From assembly GCF_002954585.1 (NCBI RefSeq), contig NZ_MSCI01000002.1, positions 1,156,089-1,220,088 of the forward strand: DNA of 64,000 bases. The letters are read 5' to 3'. Below, one piece after another: positions 55,079 to 64,000 of this stretch. Position 1 is the first letter of the stretch; every line of letters begins with the position of its first letter. The position numbers and the translations under genes were made by a program. This stretch comes from Vibrio chagasii (lineage in GTDB: Bacteria; Pseudomonadota; Gammaproteobacteria; Enterobacterales; Vibrionaceae). Below the pieces are notes generated by a model, which worked only from the letters and a program-made list of their open reading frames with translations, was not told the origin of the DNA and ran no database searches.

Positions 55079-57736
55079 CTATGGGCGAGGGATGGCCGTT
55101 CTCCACGATTTCCACTCGTCTTCCGCTTTAGGGTACAAGTAGAATGACTGGTCTTCTTCTGCCAAAGGCTGCAGTTCATCGCTTGGCGGTGTTGAGAAAG
55201 TAATACCACCTCTGATTAAGCTATCGACAGTACCTGCCTTGATGTTTGCACCAGACAAGCCGATAGACACATCCACACCTGATACATTCCAGAAGACACT
55301 GTTGGCACGAATTAAGTAAGCGAACTCTGGTTTGATTTGAATCGTAGAGATAATACGATCTGCAAACTCGCCAAGTTGAACGTCAATGACTGTACCGATT
55401 TCTAATTCGCGGAACAGAATTGGCGTACCTTCTGATACCGAACCACGGCTCTCGCTTTGTAGTGTGAAAATCTTGCCTTCAGGTTGAAGTGGACCATTAC
55501 TTAGCTTGAATGCTGTGGTTTTGTTTCCTTTACCCGGTTCAACTTTAATGTGCTTAGAAATCAGAGAAGAGACATTCTTAATCCCATTCAAACCAATCTC
55601 TGGCTCAGCTAGCCAAAAATGGCTGCCGGCAACAGCTATCTTATCGACATACTCAGGCAGGATACGAGCCGTAATCTCAATGCCACCTTTAGTGAAATTC
55701 GGAACGACTAAAGTCACTTCACCGACATTGACGCCTTGATATTTAATTGGCGTGCCTTTGCTGACTTCTTGGTCACCTGACGACGTAATCGTTATGGCAC
55801 GGCCAAATTTACGAGCAGATTTAGAGTCGTTATAGAGCTTCCAAACATCACCGAGTTTGTTGTCGATACCCGGTAGTGAATCAAATGCAATGCCACCTTG
55901 AATTAGTGTTTTTACCGGAGCTGCTTTGATGCTAATACCAGACAAAGACGCGTCGACTTCAACACCAGAACGATTCCAAAACACGGTATTGTTGTTTATT
56001 AGGTGCGTGTAGCGGTTTTCAATGCTTGCCTGGATTCTTACTCCGCCGTCAGCAAGGTGAAAATCACTCACACTACCGACTTGTAGGTTGCGGTAGAGTA
56101 GTGGGCTACCTTTAGAAATTGATGGTAACTCACTTGCGAACAGCGATAGTGTTTTAGAGCCAGATAGGTTGAGCTTTGCAATCTCAGCTAACGATTTGCT
56201 TTGGAAAAGTTGGTAGCTTTCTCTTGTTTGGTCTTTACCTTCGCTCACGAAGCTAATAGAGCCTGTCAGTAGCTGTTTTGCTGGCGGGACGGTCACACTT
56301 AACCCAGATTCCGTCAATTCAGCACTTGCGCTGCCGGTTACGAAGAAGCGGTTATTACTCTTGATAAGGTGAGCGTATTGATTGTCGATCAGCGCGTCCA
56401 TGAACACTTCGTGCTTATCGCTGCCGGTGCCAACTCCATCAACTAAACCTACTTTGATGATTGAGCCAACAGGTATGCCTTTATAGAGTAGTTGTGTGCC
56501 TACATCGAGACCAAAAGAGTTGTTCGAGGTAAGGCGAATAGCAATGGACTTTTCTTGCTCTTGGCTATATTCCGTTTTGCGAATCGCAGTGAAACGTCGT
56601 GCTTTTTCACCTTCACCTGGGACTAGCGTTAAGAAGTTGCCCGTCACCAAGTTAGCGATGTTCTTCATTCCTGTCAGCGATAGTTCAGCTTCTTCGAGAA
56701 TGAACTTACTGCCACTATTAAGGAAATCACTGAACGCAGGTTGGATAGCTGCAGATGCGATGACATTTTCACGGCCTTCGCTGAGTGATAAGTCGGTAAT
56801 TTGTCCAATTTCGATGCCGCGGTACATGATTGGAGCACCAGTTGCACTGATCTTATTGTCATCAGGGACCGCAATCTTAATAGAGATACCACGACCAGCG
56901 GTTTTTAGATCTGGGTAGAGTTTGAACTTGGTGTTCATCTCAACCGGCTGACCATCTCCTGGTGAGTCTACGGCGATAGAGCCACCTAACAGAGCGCTTA
57001 GGCTTTCCAAGTGGACATCAACACCAGAAAATCCAATACTTGCCCCTAAGCCGCTGACGTTCCAGAAACGGCTTTGGTCGGTAATGATATGGCTGTATTC
57101 ATCTTTAATAGCCGCTTGAATTGTGACTGACTTTCCGCTTTCGTTAAGCTGATAGTTGTAGACCTCACCGATTGGGATTTTACGATAAACAATCTGAGAG
57201 CCGACAGAGACGCCTCCCAAATCTTTTGTGGTCAGTGATATGTTCAAGCCATCGGCAGCTAATAAGTCAGAAGGCGCAGACTCCAAAGCTTGGAAAACAG
57301 TTTCTGGCTCTTGTTTGGTCTCACTTGGGTGAATCGCAATGTAGTTACCGGATACCAGCGCATCTAGCCCAGAAATTCCAGACAAGCTTGCGGTCGGCTT
57401 CACTAACCAAAAACGAGTGCCTTTAGACAGAAGCTTTTTCGCTTCCGGATAGATATCAGCATCAACATAGATATTAGATAAGTCTTTCGAGAGGGTAATA
57501 TCGCGGACCATACCCACTTCTAAGCCTTGGTAGCGAATCGTGGTGCGTCCTGCGACTAAGCCTGCCGCATCTGAGAAGTAGATCTGCACACGCTGGCCTG
57601 CATCATGGACTGACTTCATTACTAGCCAGCCCGCAAGCGCGACGGTGAGGATCGGCAGAATCCATAAAGGAGAAATTCCTTTGTTTTTTCTGACTTCCGG
57701 CGAATATGATGTTTGTGATTGGTTATTGTCGTTCAT
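55079..57736 (-). CDS. letB: Intermembrane lipid-transport tunnel protein LetB (YebT), seven MCE domains
   Basis: Forms the periplasm-spanning hydrophobic tunnel that moves phospholipids between inner and outer membrane. 885 residues (E. coli YebT 877). One membrane helix at about 22-42, then seven MCE domains, each recognisable by a G-T/S-P/Q-I/L-x-Y-R-G-x-x-I/V-G-x-V block (for example GAPIMYRGIEIGQI and GTPILFRELEIGTV). Seven copies separate it from three-domain PqiB. Its start overlaps the end of letA by 14 bases, so the pair is coupled. Confidence 0.96.
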   Translation of the reverse strand: MNDNNQSQTSYSPEVRKNKGISPLWILPILTVALAGWLVMKSVHDAGQRVQIYFSDAAGLVAGRTTIRYQGLEVGMVRDITLSKDLSNIYVDADIYPEAKKLLSKGTRFWLVKPTASLSGISGLDALVSGNYIAIHPSETKQEPETVFQALESAPSDLLAADGLNISLTTKDLGGVSVGSQIVYRKIPIGEVYNYQLNESGKSVTIQAAIKDEYSHIITDQSRFWNVSGLGASIGFSGVDVHLESLSALLGGSIAVDSPGDGQPVEMNTKFKLYPDLKTAGRGISIKIAVPDDNKISATGAPIMYRGIEIGQITDLSLSEGRENVIASAAIQPAFSDFLNSGSKFILEEAELSLTGMKNIANLVTGNFLTLVPGEGEKARRFTAIRKTEYSQEQEKSIAIRLTSNNSFGLDVGTQLLYKGIPVGSIIKVGLVDGVGTGSDKHEVFMDALIDNQYAHLIKSNNRFFVTGSASAELTESGLSVTVPPAKQLLTGSISFVSEGKDQTRESYQLFQSKSLAEIAKLNLSGSKTLSLFASELPSISKGSPLLYRNLQVGSVSDFHLADGGVRIQASIENRYTHLINNNTVFWNRSGVEVDASLSGISIKAAPVKTLIQGGIAFDSLPGIDNKLGDVWKLYNDSKSARKFGRAITITSSGDQEVSKGTPIKYQGVNVGEVTLVVPNFTKGGIEITARILPEYVDKIAVAGSHFWLAEPEIGLNGIKNVSSLISKHIKVEPGKGNKTTAFKLSNGPLQPEGKIFTLQSESRGSVSEGTPILFRELEIGTVIDVQLGEFADRIISTIQIKPEFAYLIRANSVFWNVSGVDVSIGLSGANIKAGTVDSLIRGGITFSTPPSDELQPLAEEDQSFYLYPKAEDEWKSWRTAIPRP

Positions 57737-59009
57737 TCACTGACTCATCTTTAGAGGTATAGTTATCCCAAATTAGCCTAGGATCTAAGCTTTCCGCTGC
57801 CAGCATTGTTAGAACAACAACCACGCCGAAAGCGACTGCACCATAACCTGGTGTGAAGTTTAAAATTTGTCCACGGTCGACCAATGTCATCATGATCGAA
57901 ATAACGAACAGATCCATAACGGACCATTTCCCCACCCATTTCACGATAAAATAGATGGTCATGCGTTGTCTGTGGTAAAGCGCTCGTTTCATTTGAATAC
58001 AAATCAATATGTAAGCAAGCCCAAGAATTTTGGCCACGGGAACGACAATACTCGCAATAAAAATGATGGCAGCGATGCCGTACATGTCGCTATTAATTAA
58101 AGAGGCGACACCGGAAATGATCGTATCTTCGAGTCGTTGGCCGTTTGTAATAAGAATAGATATAGGAATCACGTTCGCTGGCACAATCGCGACGGCGGCA
58201 GCAAAAAGCAGTGCCCATGTCTTTTGCATCGAGTAAGGCTTGCGGTGATACAAAGCATGATGACAACGAACACAAGCGTGACCGTCAGGCTGAGAAAGGT
58301 GGCAGTTGTGGCAGTGCACGTTTTTGTTTTTGGTAAAACTATATTCCGATTCTTTTGCCCACGCTTCCCAATAGCGGCGAACACTAATGCGGCTCACCAG
58401 TAACACGCTAAATAGTTGGAGTAAGATCAGGCCAATTAAACCGGGACCAACAAAAATGTCAGAGTAGTCTTGTAGCTTAAAACAGGAGATCGCCACGCTC
58501 ACTAAGAACACATCCAACATCATCCAATGCTTTAAGATTTGAATGATGACTAGCGAGTAGCGAAATGGTGTAAAGAGGCCAAAGCGAAGAGAGAAGTGGC
58601 TGATTAGTACAGAACTACAAACGAGCAACGGCGCTATTGAACTACAGAATAAGATGAGTAAGCCGAGCAGTGGAAAACCTTCATTCATCAAAGTAAATAC
58701 GCCGGATGGCAGCGTAGCGGGAATCATCACCCCGATAAGACGAATGCTAATGAAATCAAAAAAGTGGGACGGGATAAACAGTAACAAGCATGTGATCGCG
58801 ATTGCTAGGTTTCCAGAAAGGCTAGGGGTGCCACCTCGGTAAAGCTGGGTACCACACCTCGGGCAATAGGCGGACTTTCCTAGTGGGATGTCTACCTTGT
58901 CGATAGGAAGCTCACAGCCCTGACACAAACGAACAGAGCTGCTGTCGCTTTGATGCTTGGTCGTTGATAAACCTTGAGTTGCAGATGGGGAGGTCACGCG
59001 ACCTCCCAT
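57723..59009 (-). CDS. letA: LetB partner membrane protein LetA (YebS/PqiA family)
   Basis: Inner-membrane partner that loads lipids into LetB. 428 residues with two zinc-ribbon cysteine sets: Cys29, Cys32, Cys49, Cys52 before the first transmembrane block, and CHNC...CVRC before the second, and about eight membrane helices. The ATG at 59009 has no ribosome site; GTG 58997 has GGAGG just ahead, but with a short gap, and is a real alternative. The start lies in an inverted repeat (58988-59007). Confidence 0.94.
   Translation of the reverse strand: MGGRVTSPSATQGLSTTKHQSDSSSVRLCQGCELPIDKVDIPLGKSAYCPRCGTQLYRGGTPSLSGNLAIAITCLLLFIPSHFFDFISIRLIGVMIPATLPSGVFTLMNEGFPLLGLLILFCSSIAPLLVCSSVLISHFSLRFGLFTPFRYSLVIIQILKHWMMLDVFLVSVAISCFKLQDYSDIFVGPGLIGLILLQLFSVLLVSRISVRRYWEAWAKESEYSFTKNKNVHCHNCHLSQPDGHACVRCHHALYHRKPYSMQKTWALLFAAAVAIVPANVIPISILITNGQRLEDTIISGVASLINSDMYGIAAIIFIASIVVPVAKILGLAYILICIQMKRALYHRQRMTIYFIVKWVGKWSVMDLFVISIMMTLVDRGQILNFTPGYGAVAFGVVVVLTMLAAESLDPRLIWDNYTSKDESVNERQ
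58988..59007 (-). repeat. Perfect inverted repeat over the letA start
   Basis: GGGAGGTC (58988-58995) and GACCTCCC (59000-59007) pair around ACGC. In the letA message the stem would hide both possible start codons and the GGAGG, so it could limit letA translation. Confidence 0.8.
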
Positions 59010-59063
59010 ATTGAATTGTGTGTCAGTTTAGAAGTGTGGTGTATGTGGTTAGGACAATAACTA

Positions 59064-60860
59064 TCAGGCGTGCGATTGCACACTGCCATAGAGTGTTTGA
59101 TAAAGTCCTTGTTGTTCAACCAGTTCACCATGTGTTCCCGTCTGTGTGACTTGTCCATCTTCTAAAACATAGATTAGATCGGCTTGTTTCACCGCTGATA
59201 AGCGATGAGCCACGATTAAAGTTGTGCGGTCTTTCAAAAACTCACTCAACGCTTTATGCAGTGCAGACTCTGTTGCCGTATCTAATGCTGATGTTGCTTC
59301 ATCAAGAATAACAAACTTAGGGTTGCTCAGCACCATACGAGCAATGGCTAGACGTTGTCGTTGACCACCTGATAGTCGAACACCGTTCCTACCAATTTGA
59401 GTATCCAAGCCGTTACTTAACTGCTTGATCACGTCTTGCATTTGAGAGACTTCAAGCGCGCGCCACAACGACATTTCATTATAGTCAGCGCCAAGGGTCA
59501 GATTATGCCTTAATGTATCGTTAAAGAGTATAGGTTGTTGTAAAACAACAGCAATTTGATTGCGTATAATATCAAAACTGATGTCATCGGTAGTTTCACC
59601 GTTGTAGCGAATACATCCAGAGTCAGCTTGATAAACCCCAATCAGCAATTGGATTAGCGTAGATTTACCGCCACCACTAGCCCCAACCAATGCCACTTTT
59701 TTACCAGCAGGTATGTGCAGCGAGAGGTTATTTAAAACAGTGTTTTCTAATGTGTAAGAGAATGTAACGTTATCAATATCGACCGTCACTTCTTCTTCGT
59801 CATTGAATGGGTTCACCTTGCTGACTGGGCGTTTCTCTTCTTCTAGTTGTAGAAGATCATTTATACGTTGTAGCGCTGCTTTAGCGCTATACCAAGAGAA
59901 TTGAATACCAAGCAGCTCTTGTACCGGGCCTAACATAAACCACAAGTAGCCGAATACAGCAAAGATTTGACCAATGGTTAAGTCACTGAATAGCACCATT
60001 AACATAGCTACCGCGCGAAACAGTTCAAAACCTAGTAAGAAGAGTAGAAAGGAAACTCGGCCAGCGGCTTCTGACTGCCATGCATATTTGTCAGCATCGA
60101 TTCTTACTTGGTTAGCTTGAACCTTGAGTTCATCAAGGAAGATACGTTCTTTGTTAGCTGCACGCAGTTGATAGATGCCATCTAATGTCTCTACTAATCG
60201 GTTTTGAAAACGTTCAAACGATTGGTTCTCGTGTTTCTTTAGGTGCTTAACTTTACTGCCTAGTTTACGTGAGAAGTAAATGACAACAGGATTGACCAGT
60301 AGAATGAACAGGCCTAAACGCCACTCTAGCCACAATAGAACGATCGCTGTACCGAACACAGTTAAAAAGCTGATTAGGAATTTAGACAGTGTTGAACCAA
60401 TAAACTTATCGATAGTCTCTATGTCTGTGATTAAGTGAGCATTGATACCGCCACTGCCTTTTGTCTCGTACTGTCTGATGCTGATACGACCAAGTTTGTC
60501 GATCATTTTGCTGCGCATCTTATATGTGATGGTTTTAGAGACCAGAGTGAATTGACGTCCTTGAAGGATATTAAGCCCTTGGCTGACTGTACGCATCAAG
60601 ATGACAAGTAAAAGAGTTAACGCAATATAGCCAGTAGGCGTTTGCATTGAGGTTGGCAGCAGATGATTCATCATCTCAAGTCCAGATGCTGGCTGGTCGA
60701 GAAGTACCTCATCCACCATAAGTGGCATCAGCAGTGGGATAGGGACACTGATCAGCGTCGCGAGCACGGCAATGATGTTGGCAAACACCAGTTTGGACTT
60801 GTGTTTTTTTACTTGAGTTATCAGCCAAGAACGGCTAATAGTGTCATCTGAATTGGTCAT
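59064..60860 (-). CDS. ABC exporter half-transporter (MsbA/peptidase-less type I exporter-like)
   Basis: A 598-residue membrane-ATPase fusion that works as a dimer. Six helices over the first 310 residues, then an ATPase: Walker A GASGGGKST near residue 393, LSGGQRQRLAIARMVL, Walker B FVILDEATSALD and switch His in IVAHRLS are all intact. There is no N-terminal peptidase domain and no partner fusion protein nearby, so a lipid or small-molecule/peptide exporter is likely; the substrate is unknown. It is inserted between letA and msrC in a neighbourhood that is otherwise like E. coli. Confidence 0.9.
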   Translation of the reverse strand: MTNSDDTISRSWLITQVKKHKSKLVFANIIAVLATLISVPIPLLMPLMVDEVLLDQPASGLEMMNHLLPTSMQTPTGYIALTLLLVILMRTVSQGLNILQGRQFTLVSKTITYKMRSKMIDKLGRISIRQYETKGSGGINAHLITDIETIDKFIGSTLSKFLISFLTVFGTAIVLLWLEWRLGLFILLVNPVVIYFSRKLGSKVKHLKKHENQSFERFQNRLVETLDGIYQLRAANKERIFLDELKVQANQVRIDADKYAWQSEAAGRVSFLLFLLGFELFRAVAMLMVLFSDLTIGQIFAVFGYLWFMLGPVQELLGIQFSWYSAKAALQRINDLLQLEEEKRPVSKVNPFNDEEEVTVDIDNVTFSYTLENTVLNNLSLHIPAGKKVALVGASGGGKSTLIQLLIGVYQADSGCIRYNGETTDDISFDIIRNQIAVVLQQPILFNDTLRHNLTLGADYNEMSLWRALEVSQMQDVIKQLSNGLDTQIGRNGVRLSGGQRQRLAIARMVLSNPKFVILDEATSALDTATESALHKALSEFLKDRTTLIVAHRLSAVKQADLIYVLEDGQVTQTGTHGELVEQQGLYQTLYGSVQSHA

Positions 60861-60950
60861 TTTAATGAGAATAAGTCCTATTTAGGTGGGTGGTCGCATT
60901 CTACTGTGTTCTCTTAATAATGGAAGTCTCAATTTAATTGGAAGTTAATA

Positions 60951-61424
60951 ATGAAAATAGAACATTACCATCGCTTAACCAAACAAGCCGTTGCATTAAT
61001 CGAATCAGAAACCGATATGATCGCAAATTTGTCAAATATCAGTGCATTACTGTCGATGGAACTTGACGATCTTAACTGGGCAGGCTTTTACTTAATGAAG
61101 GGCGATGAATTGGTTCTTGGTCCATTTCAAGGTAAACCTGCATGTGTGCGTATTCCTGTTGGCCGTGGTGTATGTGGTACGGCAGTGGCAAAGAACACTG
61201 TCCAACGTATATACGACGTGCATGAGTTTGAGGGTCACATTGCTTGTGATGCGGCAAGTAACTCAGAAATCGTTATTCCGTTTTCGATTGATGGAAAAAT
61301 CTCGGGTGTGCTTGATATCGATAGCCCAAATGTTGGTCGATTTAGTGAAATTGACGAGGAAGGACTGACGTTTTTCATGGCTGAAGTGGAAAAGCTGCTT
61401 AATTCGCACGCGAACAAGGCATAA
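60951..61424 (+). CDS. msrC: Free methionine-(R)-sulfoxide reductase (GAF type)
   Basis: Reduces free L-methionine-(R)-sulfoxide. 157 residues, a single GAF domain. Cys65, Cys75 and Cys99 have the same 10 and 24 residue spacing as the three active-site cysteines of E. coli fRMsr (YebR); LNWAGFYL and VLDIDSPNVGRF are typical. It diverges from the ABC exporter and is followed by proQ, as in E. coli. Confidence 0.95.
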   Translation: MKIEHYHRLTKQAVALIESETDMIANLSNISALLSMELDDLNWAGFYLMKGDELVLGPFQGKPACVRIPVGRGVCGTAVAKNTVQRIYDVHEFEGHIACDAASNSEIVIPFSIDGKISGVLDIDSPNVGRFSEIDEEGLTFFMAEVEKLLNSHANKA

Positions 61425-61438
61425 ATTATTCTCTTACT

Positions 61439-61467
61439 GTGGTTTTTCCCAAGCATCTATCTATAAT
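61439..61467 (+). promoter_or_regulatory. Possible sigma-70 promoter of proQ
   Basis: A perfect TATAAT lies at 61462-61467, 55 bases before the proQ start. The -35 region 17 bases upstream (GTGGTT) is poor. No terminator is seen between msrC and proQ. Confidence 0.4.
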
Positions 61468-61521
61468 ACGTAAAAATATTTTCTTAATGCTCGCGGAAAA
61501 CCGCAAAAACCAGGAACCCAC

Positions 61522-62145
61522 ATGGAAAACACTGAAAAGTTAAAAAACAGCAAAGAAGTTATCGCATACATTGCTGAATGTTTCCCTAAATGCTTTACTT
61601 TAGAAGGTGAAGCGAAGCCACTTAAAATTGGTATTTTTCAAGATCTTGCTGAACGTCTAAATGAAGACGAAAAAGTAAGTAAGACTCAGCTTCGTGCAGC
61701 GTTAAGACAGTACACATCATCATGGCGTTACCTGCACGGCGTAAAAGCTGGTGCAGAGCGTGTTGACCTAGACGGCAACGCGTGTGGCACACTAGAAGAA
61801 GAGCACGTTGAGCACGCTAAAGCTACACTTGCAGAAAGCAAAGCTAAAGTTCAAGCTCGTCGTAAAGAGCAAGCACAAAAAGCTCGTGAAGAAGGCAAAG
61901 CGAAACCTAAGGCGAAGAAAGCTCCACAGCCTCGTCGCCAAGCGCCTAAAGCACCAAAAGTAGAAAAGCCTGTAGAAACACGCGCTTTGAACGCTGACGA
62001 ATTCATCGCTGGCAAAGAAGTCAATGTGAACATGGGTAAAGGAAACATGGCTGCGACCATTGTTGAAATCAATAAGGAAGATGTACGTGTTCAGTTAGCA
62101 AACGGCCTACAAATGGTTGTTAAAGCGGAGCACTTGCGCGCTTAA
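61522..62145 (+). CDS. proQ: RNA chaperone ProQ
   Basis: Global RNA-binding protein that acts on small RNAs and mRNA 3' ends. 207 residues. The FinO/ProQ domain fills about 8-118 ([44 protein letters not shown]), a basic Lys/Ala/Pro linker follows (about 118-155), and the C-terminal Tudor-like domain ends [11 protein letters not shown]. prc follows 17 bases later, in the conserved proQ-prc pair. Confidence 0.97.
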   Translation: MENTEKLKNSKEVIAYIAECFPKCFTLEGEAKPLKIGIFQDLAERLNEDEKVSKTQLRAALRQYTSSWRYLHGVKAGAERVDLDGNACGTLEEEHVEHAKATLAESKAKVQARRKEQAQKAREEGKAKPKAKKAPQPRRQAPKAPKVEKPVETRALNADEFIAGKEVNVNMGKGNMAATIVEINKEDVRVQLANGLQMVVKAEHLRA

Positions 62146-62162
62146 AGGAGATACTCCTACGC

Positions 62163-64000
62163 ATGAAATGCCGTTCAAAATTGACACTGATTGCTGCTAG
62201 CTTTTTGCTAGCAGCTTCAGCTCAGGCTCTTGAAGCCAAATTAGATCAGGACGATTTACCTCTACTCGCTCCTGAGGTCCAACACGAAACTGCTAGTAAA
62301 CGTGTTACTTCTCGATTTACTCGTTCCCACTATAAACACTTCAATCTCAACGACGATTTTTCTCAAGCTATCTTTAATCGTTACTTAGAGATGCTGGATT
62401 ATAATCGTAATATCTTCACTCAAGCTGATATTGACTCTTTCTCTGCGGCATCTAAACAAATTGATGATCAGTTAAAAGCAGGCAACAACCAGATTGCTTT
62501 CGATGTTTACAATTTGTCTATGCAGAAGCGTTTTGAACGTTTTCAGTATGCACTGTCTTTGCTCGATAACGAGATCAAGTTTGATACCGATGAAACTATT
62601 GAACTGAATCGCAGTGAGGCTGCGTGGCCGAAAGATATCGCTGAAGTGAATGAGCTTTGGAGAAAACGCGTTAAATATGATGCGTTGAATCTAAAGCTGA
62701 CTGGTAAAGAGTGGCCAGAAATTCAAGAAGTTTTGGAAAAGCGTTACAACAATGCGATGAAGCGTATCACGCAATCGCATAACGAAGATGCTTTCCAGAT
62801 CTACATGAACGCATTTGCGCGAGAGGTTGACCCTCATACTAGTTATCTTTCGCCAAGAAATGCAGAGCAATTCCAATCTGAGATGAACCTATCTCTGGAA
62901 GGGATTGGTGCTGTGCTTCAAATGACAGACGACTACACCGTTATTCGTTCTTTAGTTGCTGGTGGACCTGCTTCTAACAGTAAACAGTTGAGTGATGGCG
63001 ACCGCATTGTTGGTGTTGGTCAAGATGGCGAAGAGATTGTTGATGTTATCGGCTGGCGCTTAGACGATGTAGTACAACTTATCAAAGGCCCGAAAGGGAC
63101 CAAAGTTAAGCTACAGATCTTGCCAGATGGTAAAGATGCAAAAAGTCACGTTGTCACAATTGTCCGTGACAAGATTCGTCTAGAAGACCGCGCTGTTAAA
63201 TCAGAAGTTATCGAGAAAGACGGTAAGAAGATTGGTGTACTCGAAGTACCAAGCTTCTACGTTGGTCTTTCGAAAGATACCGACAAGTTGATTACTGAGC
63301 TTAAAGAGCAAGGTGTTGAAGGTATTATTGTCGATCTTCGAAACAATGGCGGCGGTGCATTAACCGAAGCAACGGAACTCTCTGGTCTATTTATCAAAGA
63401 GGGACCTGTTGTCCAAGTTCGTGACAGCTACGGTCGTGTCAAAGTAAACAGTGACACCGATGGTAAGATTAGCTACCAAGGACCGCTAACGGTTTTAGTG
63501 AATCGCTACAGTGCATCGGCATCTGAGATCTTTGCTGCAGCGATGCAGGATTACGGTCGAGCTATTATCCTGGGCGAAAACTCTTTTGGTAAAGGAACGG
63601 TACAACAGCACCGCTCTTTGAATCATATTTATGATTTATTTGATAAAGAGTTGGGCTATGTTCAGTACACAATCCAGAAATTCTACCGTATCAACGGTGG
63701 CAGTACGCAAAACAAAGGGGTAGTCCCTGATATTGCTTACCCGACACCGATTGACCCAGCAGATACCGGTGAAAGTGTTGAAGATAACGCACTACCTTGG
63801 GATAGTATCGACAAAGCGAAATACTCAGTGTTACAACGTAACGATGAGCAGATAGCTGCGTTAACGGCTAAACACCAAGCTCGTATCGCGACAGATATGG
63901 AATTTGGCTTTATCGCGCAAGATATTGAAAAATATAAGGCAGATAAAGACGACAACGAACTTTCTTTGAATGAAAAAGTTCGCCAACAAGAGAGTGACGA
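62163..64000 (+). CDS. prc: Tail-specific C-terminal processing protease Prc (Tsp), 3' end outside the window
   Basis: Periplasmic serine protease of family S41 that trims proteins at their C-termini, such as penicillin-binding protein 3 and ssrA-tagged proteins. 612 complete codons are present and no stop is reached; about 50-70 residues are likely missing. The signal peptide ends SAQA. A PDZ domain lies near 240-325 (SLEGIGAVLQM). The catalytic dyad is Ser452 in the SASAS run and Lys477 in FGKGTVQQ, the same 25-residue spacing as in E. coli. AGGAG lies 12 bases before ATG, rather far. Confidence 0.95.
   Translation, partial: MKCRSKLTLIAASFLLAASAQALEAKLDQDDLPLLAPEVQHETASKRVTSRFTRSHYKHFNLNDDFSQAIFNRYLEMLDYNRNIFTQADIDSFSAASKQIDDQLKAGNNQIAFDVYNLSMQKRFERFQYALSLLDNEIKFDTDETIELNRSEAAWPKDIAEVNELWRKRVKYDALNLKLTGKEWPEIQEVLEKRYNNAMKRITQSHNEDAFQIYMNAFAREVDPHTSYLSPRNAEQFQSEMNLSLEGIGAVLQMTDDYTVIRSLVAGGPASNSKQLSDGDRIVGVGQDGEEIVDVIGWRLDDVVQLIKGPKGTKVKLQILPDGKDAKSHVVTIVRDKIRLEDRAVKSEVIEKDGKKIGVLEVPSFYVGLSKDTDKLITELKEQGVEGIIVDLRNNGGGALTEATELSGLFIKEGPVVQVRDSYGRVKVNSDTDGKISYQGPLTVLVNRYSASASEIFAAAMQDYGRAIILGENSFGKGTVQQHRSLNHIYDLFDKELGYVQYTIQKFYRINGGSTQNKGVVPDIAYPTPIDPADTGESVEDNALPWDSIDKAKYSVLQRNDEQIAALTAKHQARIATDMEFGFIAQDIEKYKADKDDNELSLNEKVRQQESD

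Noticed and set aside
57778..58403. Several open frames overlapping letA on both strands
   Set aside because: They are shadows of a membrane-protein gene with clear zinc-ribbon and transmembrane features.

Overview
The window is chromosomal DNA of a marine gammaproteobacterium, almost certainly a Vibrio (splendidus-like). The evidence is moderate-to-low GC, vibrio-style proteins (AapJQMP, a PrpB-PrpC-AcnD-PrpF propionate route, RTX adhesin with a retention module, several c-di-GMP proteins) and two gene neighbourhoods that match E. coli: rlmI-acyP-tusE-yccA and rsmF-letB-letA-msrC-proQ-prc. I see no tRNA, rRNA, CRISPR array, insertion sequence or prophage.

Layout. 0.4-3.6 kb: a large membrane HD-GYP phosphodiesterase with periplasmic sensor modules. 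4-13.6 kb: a surface/secretion island made of an inverse autotransporter (intimin/invasin type), two small exported proteins directly behind it (resembling the ZirT/ZirS/ZirU arrangement), two exported proteins that share a nearly identical N-terminal domain, and a secreted type-B carboxylesterase. 13.9-15.2 kb: an AT-rich ToxR-like membrane regulator with a small overlapping membrane partner. 15.5-22.4 kb: the 2-methylcitrate cycle operon behind a GntR/FCD regulator whose promoter carries repeated palindromes; prpE is absent. 22.7-27.2 kb: GNAT, NUDIX-PAP2 fusion, Cof-type HAD phosphatase, queE and queC. 27.2-30.5 kb: a TPR-GGDEF diguanylate cyclase, a DUF2750 protein and an OmpA-like lipid-peptidoglycan-binding protein.

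30.5-37.1 kb: a TolC-type outer-membrane channel (coupled to the OmpA-like gene) diverges from a 1649-residue RTX adhesin carrying a LapA-like retention module with a TAAG cleavage motif. 37.2-41.5 kb: rlmI, a chemoreceptor, acyP, tusE, yccA. 41.8-46.1 kb: the aapJQMP polar amino-acid importer. 46.6-50.3 kb: a siroheme synthase with a vestigial methyltransferase tail, yajQ, a tryptophan-type DAHP synthase and a catalytically dead fragment of PEP synthase. 50.5-53.4 kb: DUF4442 protein, an unknown membrane protein and a CvfB-like S1 protein. 53.5-64 kb: rsmF, letB, letA, an inserted ABC exporter, msrC, proQ and prc (cut by the window end).

The main themes are cell-surface adhesion with c-di-GMP control (HD-GYP enzyme, diguanylate cyclase, LapA-like adhesin, YajQ) and several proteins that keep a family fold but have lost catalytic residues (PAP2 half, SUMT tail, PEP-synthase-like protein). 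Many genes appear to start with TTG (NUDIX-PAP2, queE, TolC-like, 51109-52464, rsmF), which matters for start assignment.
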